Source of the DNA: Sulfitobacter sp. 20_GPM-1509m
Lineage (GTDB): Bacteria > Pseudomonadota > Alphaproteobacteria > Rhodobacterales > Rhodobacteraceae
Direction: 5' to 3'
Length of the DNA stretch: 64,000 nucleotides
NCBI RefSeq assembly: GCF_000620505.1
Contig: NZ_JIBC01000007.1
Coordinates: 1-64,000 of the forward strand
Translations under genes and position numbers: made by a program
Shown: one piece after another, positions 52,254-60,623 of the stretch
Layout of the letters: every line of letters begins with the position of its first letter
Position numbering within the stretch: the first letter of the stretch is position 1
The notes under the pieces: generated by a model
The model's database searches: none
Told to the model about the DNA's origin: nothing
What the model saw: the letters and a program-made list of their open reading frames with translations, nothing else

Positions 52254-53342
52254 ATGGACCGTCGTTCATTTCTGAAGACGTCTGCGTTGGGCGGCACAGC
52301 CGCCGCCGCAACGACGCTGGCCGCACCGCTTTACGCACAAGGCAAGCGCACCCTGACAATGGTTACAGCCTGGCCACGCGGTTTTGCCGTGCTGGACGAT
52401 GCGGCAACCTATTTCAACAACATGGTCGACGAGATGTCGGACGGCACTCTGACCATCGAGAAAAAAGCCCCCGGCGAGCTGGTCGGCGCGTTCGAAGTGT
52501 TCGACGCGGTGTCCTCGGGTCAGGCTGACATCTATCACGCGGCTGACTACTACTTTATCGGTCAACACCCCGGTCTGGCCTATTTCACGGCCGTTCCGTT
52601 CGGCGGCACAGCCCAGGAGCTGACCAACTGGTATCTGCATGGCGGCGGTCACGAGCTGCACAACCAGATCGGTGAAATCTTCAACATGAAGATGTTCCTG
52701 GCCGGTAACTCGGGTTCGCAGTCCGGTGGCTGGTTCCGCAAGGAAATCAACTCGGCTGCCGACTTCAACGGTCTGAAGTTCCGTATGCCCGGTCTGGGCG
52801 GCAAGGTGCTGGGCAAACTGGGCGCCTCGGTTCAGAACATCCCTGGCGGTGAGCTGTATCAGGCGCTGTCCTCGGGCGCGCTGGACGGTCTGGAGTGGGT
52901 TGGCCCGTTCGCGGACGAACGCGCAGGCTTCCAGGAAGTCGCCAAGATCTACTACACAGCGGGCTTCCACGAGCCGGGCTCGGGTCTGACCGCTTCCGTC
53001 AACCTGGACGTGTTCAACGAACTGACGCCGGCCCAGCAGAAGATCATCGAGTATTCCGCGATGGCCACCACGCACACCGGTCTGGCCGAAACACTGGCCA
53101 ACAACGGTGCCGCGCTGGCGCGTCTGCAACAGCAGGGTGTGAAAACCATGCAGTTCCCCGACGATGTCTGGGACGCCTTCGGTTCCGCCTCGAAAGAGGT
53201 CATGGACGAGAACATGAACGACACCCTGTTCGCAGACATCCGTGGCAGCTTTGAAGCGTCGATGAAATCTTCGGCTGAATGGCTGCAGAAATCGGACGCC
53301 TTCTATGTCGAGCAGCGCGAGCGCGTGCTGAGCGCGGGCTAA
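52254..53342 (+). CDS. TRAP transporter substrate-binding protein (DctP/TakP type)
   Basis: A 362-residue exported binding protein. The N-terminus has a twin-arginine motif (DRRSFLKTSALGG) followed by a hydrophobic stretch ending near LAAPLYA, so export by Tat is likely. The mature part matches the TakP-like group of TRAP binding proteins that take 2-oxo acids or related organic acids, with LKFRMPGLGGKVLGKLG and GALDGLEWVGP in the ligand-binding cleft. The start at 52254 follows GGGAGGAG. Strong codon bias suggests high expression. A hairpin separates it from dctQ, which may keep the binding protein message in excess. Confidence 0.93.
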   Translation: MDRRSFLKTSALGGTAAAATTLAAPLYAQGKRTLTMVTAWPRGFAVLDDAATYFNNMVDEMSDGTLTIEKKAPGELVGAFEVFDAVSSGQADIYHAADYYFIGQHPGLAYFTAVPFGGTAQELTNWYLHGGGHELHNQIGEIFNMKMFLAGNSGSQSGGWFRKEINSAADFNGLKFRMPGLGGKVLGKLGASVQNIPGGELYQALSSGALDGLEWVGPFADERAGFQEVAKIYYTAGFHEPGSGLTASVNLDVFNELTPAQQKIIEYSAMATTHTGLAETLANNGAALARLQQQGVKTMQFPDDVWDAFGSASKEVMDENMNDTLFADIRGSFEASMKSSAEWLQKSDAFYVEQRERVLSAG

Positions 53343-53363
53343 TCCAGATCTGAACAGACATTC

Positions 53364-53388
53364 GGGGCCGTGTCCAAGACGCGGCCCC
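53364..53388 (+). promoter_or_regulatory. Intercistronic hairpin between TRAP binding protein and permease
   Basis: GGGGCCG and CGGCCCC flank an inner GTC/GAC pair and a CAA loop. No T run follows, so it is more likely an mRNA-stabilising or partial-termination structure than a full terminator. It would favour high binding-protein levels over permease. Confidence 0.6.
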
Positions 53389-53478
53389 TGAATTGCATCC
53401 GGCCTGTGGAAGCGGGCCAAGACGGCAACTGTGCAAATCCGGCGCCAAGTCCGGCACGCACGCGGGGAGGGGACGACC

Positions 53479-54447
53479 ATGGAAAACGACGTGGCCTGCG
53501 AGGGATTTTTCCGGGCGGCAGAGGGCGCAAAGCTCAGCTGTCTCGAAAAGTTTCAGGACAGCGGACTGTTACAGTTCATTTTTGGAAACCTGCTTGAGGC
53601 GTTCTATAACTTTTTCGCCGCCGTGCTGAACCCGGGCATGTGGCTGAACTGGACCGACCCCCAGGCCATGATGCGCTTTATCTACTATGGCGGCTCGGTC
53701 GAGCTGTTCTTTGTGGCGCTGGTGTTCCTGCTGATCATCACCGCCTTTGGCCTGTGGCACCGCGGCTTCATGTGGGGGTGCGTGCGCGTGCTTGAAGGGT
53801 TCAACAACACCGTCGGCCGCTTTGTGGCCTGGGCGGGCCTGTTGATGGTGCTGCAACAGATCATCATCGTCTTCATGCAGCGGATTTTCACCCGCCCCGA
53901 CATCTCGTTCGGGTTCGGCATTCCGCTTCAGTTCGACATCTCGTGGTTCGGTGAAGAACTGAAGCTTTACAACGCCTTGGTGGTCAGCCTTTGCGTGGCC
54001 TACACCTTTGTACAGGGCGGGCACGTGCGGGTTGACCTCTTTTACGCAGGCGTGAAATTCCGCACCAAGAAGATCATCGACATGTTCGGCTCGGTCTTTT
54101 TCATGATGCCCTTCGCGATCATCACATGGATGTACGGCTGGTTCTTTCTGTGGCGGCATCTGGTCACCCCGAACCCCTCGGCCTCGGACAGTCTGGATCT
54201 GCTGCTGCGCAAGGCGCGCATCCTGAAATGGAACGTCGAAACCATCGGGTTCTCGCCCAACGGCTTCAACGGCTACTTCCTGTTCAAGATCCTGCTGGTC
54301 GGTTTCTGCGCCATGGTGATGTTGCAGGCGATTTCCACGTTCTACCGCAGCTGGTGCGAAATGCGCGAAGGCGAAGAGTCCGAAGGCAAATACCTGGACC
54401 GCGACACGCTGGGAGCGGGCGAAGAAGCCTATGAGGGCACGCACTGA
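53479..54447 (+). CDS. TRAP transporter small permease (DctQ)
   Basis: A 322-residue membrane protein with about four to five helices. It matches the larger DctQ-type small permeases that go with long-form DctM proteins (VRVLEGFNNTVGRFVAWAGLLMVLQQ, then FVQGGHVRVDLFY near the middle, the typical 'GaHVRVDllY' region). It holds the large permease and the binding protein together. The start at 53479 follows GGGGAGGGG. It is 136 bp after dctP and 74 bp before dctM. Confidence 0.9.
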   Translation: MENDVACEGFFRAAEGAKLSCLEKFQDSGLLQFIFGNLLEAFYNFFAAVLNPGMWLNWTDPQAMMRFIYYGGSVELFFVALVFLLIITAFGLWHRGFMWGCVRVLEGFNNTVGRFVAWAGLLMVLQQIIIVFMQRIFTRPDISFGFGIPLQFDISWFGEELKLYNALVVSLCVAYTFVQGGHVRVDLFYAGVKFRTKKIIDMFGSVFFMMPFAIITWMYGWFFLWRHLVTPNPSASDSLDLLLRKARILKWNVETIGFSPNGFNGYFLFKILLVGFCAMVMLQAISTFYRSWCEMREGEESEGKYLDRDTLGAGEEAYEGTH

Positions 54448-54521
54448 TGTGCGCACCGATCATCACACACAATAATGACGGGCGCACACCGCCTGCACGT
54501 AAAGATTAGGGACAGAATATC

Positions 54522-56876
54522 ATGTTGTTTGGACTCGATGGCGTCGAAATTGGCCTGATCATCGTCTTTGTCTGCCTGTTTGGCGGCATCCTGTCGGGCT
54601 TTCCGGTGGCCTTTGCCATCGGCGGGGCGGGCATCATCTCGTTCGGGATCATCGCGGCGCTGGACAGCGCGGGGCTGCTGATCCACCAGGCGATCGATCA
54701 GTCCAGCGCGGCCTATCGCGATCTGGTCAACAGCGGGGTCAAGGCGGATGCGATCAGTATCTTCCGATACCCCGACCTGCCGCGCGTCGCGGAAGCGGTG
54801 TTCCCGCAAGGCTGGGAAGTCGCGATGGACCGCAACGTGTCCTTTATCGTGAACCGCATGAACGAACGGGTTCTGGCGGGTCAGTCGATTGAAACCCTGC
54901 TGGCGGTGCTGATGTTCGTCCTGATGGGCATCACCCTGGAACGCTCGAAAATCGCCAATGATCTGCTGACCACGATGGCGCGCGTCTTTGGCCCGCTGCC
55001 GGGCGGTCTGGCCGTGTCGATCGTGGTGGTGGGCGCCTTCCTGGCCGCCTCGACCGGCATCGTGGGTGCGACGGTGGTGACCATGGGCCTGCTGGCGCTG
55101 CCGACCATGCTGCGCAACAACTATTCGCCCGAGATTGCCACCGGCGTCATTGCCGCATCCGGCACGCTGGGGCAGATCATTCCGCCGTCCATCGTGATCG
55201 TTCTGCTGGGGACACTGGCGGGCGATCTCTATTCCGCCGCACAGGAACAGCGCGCGCAGCTTGCGGGCTGTACCGACGCACTCAGCTATCTGGGCAAACC
55301 GGCGGTCCTGTCGGTGGGCACGCTGTTCCAGGCGGCGCTGCTGCCGGGCATCCTGCTGGCGTTGCTTTATGCGCTTTATGCCTTTGTCTACGCGCTGCTG
55401 AACCCCGAGAAAGCCCCGGCAGTGCCGATGGGCGCGAGCACGTCCGAGCCGATCACACGCCGCGAAGGCTTTACCTGGTTCCTGGGCGCGCCGATGCTGA
55501 TGGTGGTGGGCACGATCCTGCTGGGGAACCTCGGCGTGGTCGGATCGCAGAACATGACCGTGTCGTCCTTTTCGGACATCGAAAAGGGCGCGTCGCTGCG
55601 CACCAATGTGTCCGAAGACTGCAAGGCGTCGATGATCGAACTGCACGGCCAGTCCAAATGGGACACGGCGGTCGCACAGCAACAAGAGATCGACGCGGCC
55701 GGCGGCCTGCACGCCTCGGAGCGCCTGTCGCCCGAAGCCCTGCAAGCGGCCATCGACGCCAAGGTCGCGAACGCGGCACCCATCGGCACAGGCACCGCGA
55801 TCCTGTTGATCCTGGCCGGTCTGATCCTGACCACAGCCCGCGGCGTCGCCCCTTCGCGCGACAAGCGCCCGCTGGTGGTGGGGGCCATCGGTGCGGTGCT
55901 GGTGCTGCTGGTCGACATCCTGTTGATCGGCCCGCGTACGTCTTCGGGCGTCTACGTGGTGCTGATGGCGGTGCCCTTCGCGGCGCTGCTCTATGGCTGC
56001 TATCACGGGGCGATCAGCTGCGCCAAGAACGAGCTGATCCGCGTGGTGTTTCCGCCGCTGGTCCTGATCGTGGCGGTTCTGGGCTCGATCCTGGGCGGCA
56101 TCACCAACCCGACACCCGCAGCGGCGCTGGGGGCAGGGGGTGCGATCATGCTGGCGGCCTACCGCAAGCTGACCGACACGGACCGCAGCCCCAAGGTGAT
56201 CATCTGGTCCACGCTGGCCATTCTGGTCTGTATCCTGGTTGGCGTGAACTTTGATTTGCGCATCAACATCGAAGGCGTCTCCTTCGAAAGCTGGGTTGCG
56301 TTCTTTGTCGCCTATGCCGCCTATCTCTATGCGCTGTTCGGCCTGCTGTTCAGCTGCTGGATCCTGTTCACCTCGGGTGTGCTGACCCCCATCGTGCGCG
56401 AAACGGCCAAGGTGACGTCGATGGTGTTCACCATCCTGATCGGCAGCCAGATCCTGAACCTCGTGGTCATCAGCTTTGGCGGCGAACATTACATCCAGAT
56501 GTTCCTCAAGTCCTTTGACAACGAGATCACGGTGTTCCTGCTGGTGATGCTGGTCCTGTTCCTGCTGGGCTTTGTGCTGGATTTCCTTGAGATCATCTAC
56601 ATCGTGATCCCCATCGTCGGGCCGGTCATCTATGGCGGCACCTTCGATCCCAAATGGGTGACGATCATGATCGCCGTGAACCTGCAGACCTCGTTCCTGA
56701 CGCCGCCCTTCGGCTTTGCGCTGTTCTATCTGCGCGGTGTTGCCCCCAAAGAGGTCACCACCGGCCACATCTATCGCGGCATCATTCCCTTTGTGCTGAT
56801 CCAGGTGGCAGGGCTCGCGATCTTGTGGTTCTTCCCGTCCATCGTGACGATTGTGCCGGACCTGATCCCGAACTGA
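54522..56876 (+). CDS. TRAP transporter large permease (DctM), long form
   Basis: A 784-residue membrane protein. Standard DctM proteins have about 430 residues; this belongs to the long branch used by mannitol/chloroaromatic and 2-oxoacid TRAP systems. Conserved DctM blocks are present at both ends (GASTGIVGATVVTMGLLALPTML-like segment near 170-190; SFLTPPFGFALFYLRGVAP near 735). The extra portion lies in the middle, between about residues 240 and 560, and carries added helices and a periplasmic loop. It drives sodium- or proton-coupled uptake with DctP and DctQ. A strong terminator follows. Confidence 0.92.
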   Translation: MLFGLDGVEIGLIIVFVCLFGGILSGFPVAFAIGGAGIISFGIIAALDSAGLLIHQAIDQSSAAYRDLVNSGVKADAISIFRYPDLPRVAEAVFPQGWEVAMDRNVSFIVNRMNERVLAGQSIETLLAVLMFVLMGITLERSKIANDLLTTMARVFGPLPGGLAVSIVVVGAFLAASTGIVGATVVTMGLLALPTMLRNNYSPEIATGVIAASGTLGQIIPPSIVIVLLGTLAGDLYSAAQEQRAQLAGCTDALSYLGKPAVLSVGTLFQAALLPGILLALLYALYAFVYALLNPEKAPAVPMGASTSEPITRREGFTWFLGAPMLMVVGTILLGNLGVVGSQNMTVSSFSDIEKGASLRTNVSEDCKASMIELHGQSKWDTAVAQQQEIDAAGGLHASERLSPEALQAAIDAKVANAAPIGTGTAILLILAGLILTTARGVAPSRDKRPLVVGAIGAVLVLLVDILLIGPRTSSGVYVVLMAVPFAALLYGCYHGAISCAKNELIRVVFPPLVLIVAVLGSILGGITNPTPAAALGAGGAIMLAAYRKLTDTDRSPKVIIWSTLAILVCILVGVNFDLRINIEGVSFESWVAFFVAYAAYLYALFGLLFSCWILFTSGVLTPIVRETAKVTSMVFTILIGSQILNLVVISFGGEHYIQMFLKSFDNEITVFLLVMLVLFLLGFVLDFLEIIYIVIPIVGPVIYGGTFDPKWVTIMIAVNLQTSFLTPPFGFALFYLRGVAPKEVTTGHIYRGIIPFVLIQVAGLAILWFFPSIVTIVPDLIPN

Positions 56877-56899
56877 TCTGACAGGAAGGCTGAAACAGG

Positions 56900-56931
56900 A
56901 AAAGGGCGCATCCGTCGGGATGCGCCCTTTT
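56900..56931. terminator. Bidirectional terminator after the TRAP operon
   Basis: AAAAGGGCGCATCC and GGATGCGCCCTTTT form a perfect 14-bp stem with a GTCG loop. A-tract on one side and T-tract on the other let it work on both strands. Confidence 0.93.
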
Positions 56932-56951
56932 GCGTTCGGGGTGTGTGGGGC

Positions 56952-57008
56952 AGGCCGCTGGAGGCTCTGCCTCCAGACCTCCGGGATATTTGGGGCCAAA
57001 AGAAAGGG
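56952..57008. repeat. GC-rich intergenic repeat, copy 3
   Basis: CTGGAGGC-TCT-GCCTCCAG is followed by ACCTCCGGGATATTTGGGGC and CAAAAGAAAGG. This is the same build as at 22436-22496 and, inverted, 28452-28510. It lies at the end of the nitronate monooxygenase-like gene and may stop its transcript. Confidence 0.65.
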
Positions 57009-58052
57009 TTATTGAGTTTCTTTGTGCAGCAGCGCCAGCAGATCGGCGGCGGGCATGGGACGGTGCAGCGGTGCGCCCTGTCCGGCCCATTGGGCACCAA
57101 AGCCGGTTTCGCCCGCGGCCTTGGCGGCAGCGTTCAGCGCTTTGCCCGCGTCATAGGCGATGGGATAATCCGGGGGCTGCGCAGAGGTTTGCGCCCCCCA
57201 TGCGGTAAAGCGGTTGGCCAGACCGCGCGCGGGGCGGCCCGAGATGGCGGTGGTCATCGTGGTGTGATGGGCGGCATCGCTGGACAAGGCCGCGCGATAG
57301 GCCGCGTCGGCACTGCTTTCGGGGCAGGCGACAAAGGCGGTGCCAAGCTGGGCGGCAATGGCCCCCAGGTCAAGCGCCGCGCGCACGCCCGCACCGTCCA
57401 TGATGCCCCCTGCGGCGATCACCGGCAGGGCGGTGTTTTTGACCAGAAGACGCGTCAGGGCAAAGGTGCCCAGCATCGCATCGGGGGCTGCGGGATCGAA
57501 CATGCCACGATGACCGCCGGCCTCGAACCCTTGCGCCACGATGGCGTCACAGCCTGCCTCCGCTATGGCCTGCGCTTCACCCAGGTTCGTGGCCGTGGCA
57601 AGCAGGGTGCAGCCCGCAGCCTTCAGCGCCTTGATGCGCTCCGCGTCCGGCAGGCCAAAGTGGAAGCTGACCACAGGCGGGGCAGTGTCCAGCAGCATGC
57701 GGAACATGGCGTCGTCGTCGGCAAAACTTTGGTAGATGGTGCGCAATGCGCCCGGCGGTTCGGCGTTGTAGGCGGCAAAGAGCGGGCGCAGGGCGTCGCA
57801 CCATGCGGCCTCGCGCGCTGCATCTGCCGTGGGGGTTGCGTGGACAAAGAGGTTCACGTTGAAGGCACGGTCCGTCAGTGCGCGGGTCTCTTCGATCATC
57901 TTGCGCGCACCGTTTGCATCCGTGGCCCCCACGCCGAGGGAGCCAAGCCCGCCTGCGTTTGATACAGCAGAGGCCAGTGCCGGAGTTGAAACACCTGCCA
58001 TCGGAGCCTGGATGATCGGGACGGTGATGTTCAGGCGGGTGAGAAGTGTCAT
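57009..58052 (-). CDS. Nitronate monooxygenase-like flavoenzyme
   Basis: A 347-residue FMN TIM-barrel protein of the 2-nitropropane dioxygenase / nitronate monooxygenase family. Landmarks are [13 protein letters not shown] at the start, [17 protein letters not shown] with the catalytic-His region near residue 178, and [31 protein letters not shown] in the phosphate-binding part. These enzymes detoxify alkyl nitronates such as propionate-3-nitronate. It is followed on the opposite side by the TRAP terminator and precedes bpt in transcription order after it, 48 bp apart. Confidence 0.88.
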   Translation of the reverse strand: MTLLTRLNITVPIIQAPMAGVSTPALASAVSNAGGLGSLGVGATDANGARKMIEETRALTDRAFNVNLFVHATPTADAAREAAWCDALRPLFAAYNAEPPGALRTIYQSFADDDAMFRMLLDTAPPVVSFHFGLPDAERIKALKAAGCTLLATATNLGEAQAIAEAGCDAIVAQGFEAGGHRGMFDPAAPDAMLGTFALTRLLVKNTALPVIAAGGIMDGAGVRAALDLGAIAAQLGTAFVACPESSADAAYRAALSSDAAHHTTMTTAISGRPARGLANRFTAWGAQTSAQPPDYPIAYDAGKALNAAAKAAGETGFGAQWAGQGAPLHRPMPAADLLALLHKETQ

Positions 58053-58100
58053 GTGAGCGTTCCCTGTTGTCCCATCTCCCGCGGCCGCGCCACAGGCCCG

Positions 58101-58916
58101 TCAGCGCGCCGGACGGCTGTCCGGCAGAGCGATGTTGGCCACCTGTTCAGCGATGGGTTCGGCAGACAGCGGATGGGTGTCGGGGCTGTAATCATCGGGA
58201 TTGTGCAGCTTTTTCCACTTGCCGCCCGTGTAGATTTCCAGACCCGAGAAGTTGGCCTTGTAGCCCATCTTTTGGCTGCCGGGCACCCAGTAGCCCAGAT
58301 AGACATAAGGCAACCCGGCCTCGCGCGCGATGGCGATGTGATCGAGGATCACATAGGTGCCCAGGCTGTTGCGCGGCATGTCGGGGCTGTAGAACGAATA
58401 GACCATGCTCAGACCGTCGGCCAGCACGTCGGTCAGACAGGTGCCGATCAGCGTATCGTCGGTGTCGGTATATTCGATCACGCGGCTGCGCACCGGCGTT
58501 TCCTCGATCATCGCGGCGAATTCGAAGACGTCCATATCGGCCATGCCACCGTCAGCGTGGCGGCTGTCCAGATAGTGACGGAACAGGTCGTATTGCGCCT
58601 CGGTCGCCCAGGGCGAGGTGGCGCGACGGCTGATGTCTGCATTGCGGCGCAGCGTGCGCTTCTGGCTTTTGCTGGGTTTGAAGGTGGCCACGTTGATCCG
58701 CGCCGACAGGCAGGACGCGCAATCGGTGCAGGACGGGCGGTACAGCACATTCTGCGAACGGCGAAAGCCCTGTTGCGACAGGCTGTCATTCAGCCGCCCT
58801 GCGTTTTCACCTTGCAGGGCGGTGAACAGCTTTCGCTCCATCCTGCCGTCCAGATAGGGGCAGGGCTGTGGGGCAGTCACATAGAACTGCGGAGCAAGAG
58901 GCAGAGAGTGGCGCAT
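58101..58916 (-). CDS. bpt: Aspartate/glutamate leucyltransferase
   Basis: A 271-residue aminoacyl-tRNA-protein transferase of the Bpt/ATE1-type fold. The N-terminal [14 protein letters not shown] region, [12 protein letters not shown] (cysteines that may bind a metal) and the C-terminal [20 protein letters not shown] motif are characteristic. Bpt adds Leu to N-terminal Asp or Glu and marks the protein for ClpAP, part of the bacterial N-degron pathway. The gene is 48 bp upstream of the nitronate monooxygenase-like gene, same strand. Confidence 0.93.
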   Translation of the reverse strand: MRHSLPLAPQFYVTAPQPCPYLDGRMERKLFTALQGENAGRLNDSLSQQGFRRSQNVLYRPSCTDCASCLSARINVATFKPSKSQKRTLRRNADISRRATSPWATEAQYDLFRHYLDSRHADGGMADMDVFEFAAMIEETPVRSRVIEYTDTDDTLIGTCLTDVLADGLSMVYSFYSPDMPRNSLGTYVILDHIAIAREAGLPYVYLGYWVPGSQKMGYKANFSGLEIYTGGKWKKLHNPDDYSPDTHPLSAEPIAEQVANIALPDSRPAR

Positions 58917-58997
58917 GAACGATCCGTACGATTTTAGTCAATGATACCCGCACAGGACTGTCTGACAAGAGCCACTTCGATTCAAGGTTTACAAGAA

Positions 58998-59435
58998 TTA
59001 GCGCAGGCTCCGGCGGTTCATTGCCGCCGTGCCCAGTGCAATGTCGGTCAGGCTTTGACCGCGCGCCGAGGCGCACATGAAGATCACCGACAGCAGTTGC
59101 AGCGGGAAGATGGCCCAGCTGACGTAATAGCCGACCGTGTGGATCAGCGCCTGACCCAGGTCCAGCGGTGTGCCGTCGTCATTGCGGATCTCGATGGCGG
59201 TCAGCCGCATGCCAAAGGTGGCACCGCGGTTCGCCAGCGTGATCGTCCGATAGGCAAAGTCGATGGTGGCATAGAGAATGGGAAAGAAAAACAGCGCCGT
59301 AAACGCGGTGAACGGCACGATGATCACAGCCAGCACCAGCACAAGGACGGTGTCGATGATCCACGCCATGAACCGTTTGGACGTGACATCGCGGTAGAAC
59401 TTCGGGTCGTGGATCAGATCGTCGGAATAGGTCAT
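58998..59435 (-). CDS. RDD-family membrane protein
   Basis: A 145-residue protein with three membrane helices and the RDD signature split as KRFMAWIIDTVLVLVLAV, then NRGATFGMRLTAIEI. RDD proteins are small membrane proteins, some with roles in ion exchange, mostly unknown. The start at 59435 begins right before the RDD domain; a longer frame overlaps the upstream DUF2852 gene and is not used. It is transcribed toward bpt with an 81-bp gap. Confidence 0.88.
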   Translation of the reverse strand: MTYSDDLIHDPKFYRDVTSKRFMAWIIDTVLVLVLAVIIVPFTAFTALFFFPILYATIDFAYRTITLANRGATFGMRLTAIEIRNDDGTPLDLGQALIHTVGYYVSWAIFPLQLLSVIFMCASARGQSLTDIALGTAAMNRRSLR

Positions 59436-59502
59436 GTCAGCCTTCTGTGGCAAGGGGTGGGGCGGCCCCGCGTGGGGGCCAGCCGTGGTATCAGGGTGCG
59501 CC

Positions 59503-59916
59503 TCAGGCTTCGGCGTCAGCTTTGCCGGGCTTGGCGCGTTCGTCCATGAACTGGTCGAACTCTGCCTTGTCCTTGGCATCGCGCAGACGCTCCAGGAAGG
59601 CTTCAAAGTTTGTTTGCTCTTCTTCCAGCCGGCGCAGGGTGTCGGCCTTGTAGCTGTCAAAAGCCGAGTTGCCGGTAGAGCGCATGGTGGTCATAGAGCG
59701 GGACATGCGGCGGGACGAACAGGATTTGCTAAACATACGTTTGCTCCAGATCATGTAGAACAGGGTTGCAAGGCCGACGGGCCAGAAAAAGACAAAGCCA
59801 AGGACCATCAGGGCGATCCATGCGCCTTTGCCGCGATCATCCAGCCAGCCTTCGGTACGGGCGAACCAACCGGGGTTCGAGGCCGAGGAGGCAGGTGCAG
59901 TAACAGTTGTCATCAT
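59503..59916 (-). CDS. DUF2852 membrane protein
   Basis: A 137-residue protein with one membrane helix pair (GAWIALMVLGFVFFWPVGLATLFYMIW), a basic-Ser stretch and a C-terminal helical tail (DTLRRLEEEQTNFEAFLERLRDAKDKAEFDQFMDERA). This is the DUF2852 pattern of alphaproteobacteria. Function is unknown. Upstream lie two similar palindromes (59971 and 60029) that may control it. An RDD gene follows on the same strand. Confidence 0.87.
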   Translation of the reverse strand: MMTTVTAPASSASNPGWFARTEGWLDDRGKGAWIALMVLGFVFFWPVGLATLFYMIWSKRMFSKSCSSRRMSRSMTTMRSTGNSAFDSYKADTLRRLEEEQTNFEAFLERLRDAKDKAEFDQFMDERAKPGKADAEA

Positions 59917-59970
59917 GTGAACCTTTCATCATCAACGTGGAAATCCCGGTTTGATTGGGTCTTGGCCGGA

Positions 59971-59989
59971 ATGTGAATGTCTTTCACAT
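59971..59989. promoter_or_regulatory. Palindrome ATGTGAA-N5-TTCACAT, copy 1
   Basis: Seven-bp perfect arms, ATGTGAA and TTCACAT, around TGTCT. It lies 54 bp upstream of the DUF2852 start. It resembles a CRP site but has a 7-base instead of 6-base spacer between TGTGA and TCACA. Confidence 0.55.
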
Positions 59990-60028
59990 CAATCAATTTG
60001 GGTATTCTGCGCGATGACGCAAGGGGCT

Positions 60029-60047
60029 ATGTGAATGTTTTTTACAT
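60029..60047. promoter_or_regulatory. Palindrome ATGTGAA-N5-TTTACAT, copy 2
   Basis: The same motif as copy 1 with one mismatch (TTTACAT), 58 bp away, centre to centre, and 12 bp from the end of the ybaK-like gene. Two copies at about five to six helical turns suggest cooperative binding. Confidence 0.5.
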
Positions 60048-60059
60048 TAACCGAAAGGA

Positions 60060-60524
60060 TCAAGTAAAATCAGAGACTTGCCCGTCGCAAATTCTTGCAA
60101 GCTCTGCCGGTTCGGCCTTGAAAACGTGATGCGGCGTGCCTGCTGCGGCCCAGATCACGTCGAAATCCATCAGCCGACGGTCGAAAAAACACTGGATCGG
60201 GGACAGATGGCCCACCGGAGACACGCCACCAATGGCAAATCCCGTCTGTGCGCGGATCAATGCGGCGTCGGCCTTGCCCAGTTCTTCGCCTGCCAATGCC
60301 GTGGCCTTGGCCACGTCGACGCGGTTGCCACCTGCGGTGACGAACAGCACGGCGCGGCCAGTGGTCTGGCCCTGAAACACGATCGATTTGCCGATCTGGT
60401 CCACCTCGCAACCGACAGCGCTGGCGGCGTCCTCGGCGGTGCGGGCCAGGGCGGTTTCGGTGATCTGCGGCGGCAGCCCGGCGGCCTCGAGGGCGGCGCG
60501 GACACGTTTCAGGCTTTTGCTCAT
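60060..60524 (-). CDS. YbaK/EbsC-type aminoacyl-tRNA deacylase
   Basis: A 154-residue protein of the YbaK/ProX editing-domain fold. Landmarks are VGCEVDQIGKSIVFQ with the conserved Lys, VLFVTAGGNRVDVAKA and FAIGGVSPVGH with the 'GGvsPiG' loop. The family clears mischarged tRNA, such as Cys- or Ala-tRNA(Pro). The start at 60524 (MSKSLKRVRAALEAAG) is the family-typical one; longer frames run against the glnE promoter. It is divergent from glnE with 99 bp in between. Confidence 0.92.
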   Translation of the reverse strand: MSKSLKRVRAALEAAGLPPQITETALARTAEDAASAVGCEVDQIGKSIVFQGQTTGRAVLFVTAGGNRVDVAKATALAGEELGKADAALIRAQTGFAIGGVSPVGHLSPIQCFFDRRLMDFDVIWAAAGTPHHVFKAEPAELARICDGQVSDFT

Positions 60525-60623
60525 GCGGCATAAGTGGCAATTGCCGCCGCCGGGCGCAAGGGTCGAAATGGGCGACCGCGCGCCGCCCATTGACGCGGCG
60601 GGTGCAGCGGGCAAAGTGGGGCC

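Noticed and set aside
59971-59989. CRP/Fnr-type operator
   Set aside because: TGTGA and TCACA are separated by seven bases, not six, and the TTGAT core of FNR is missing.
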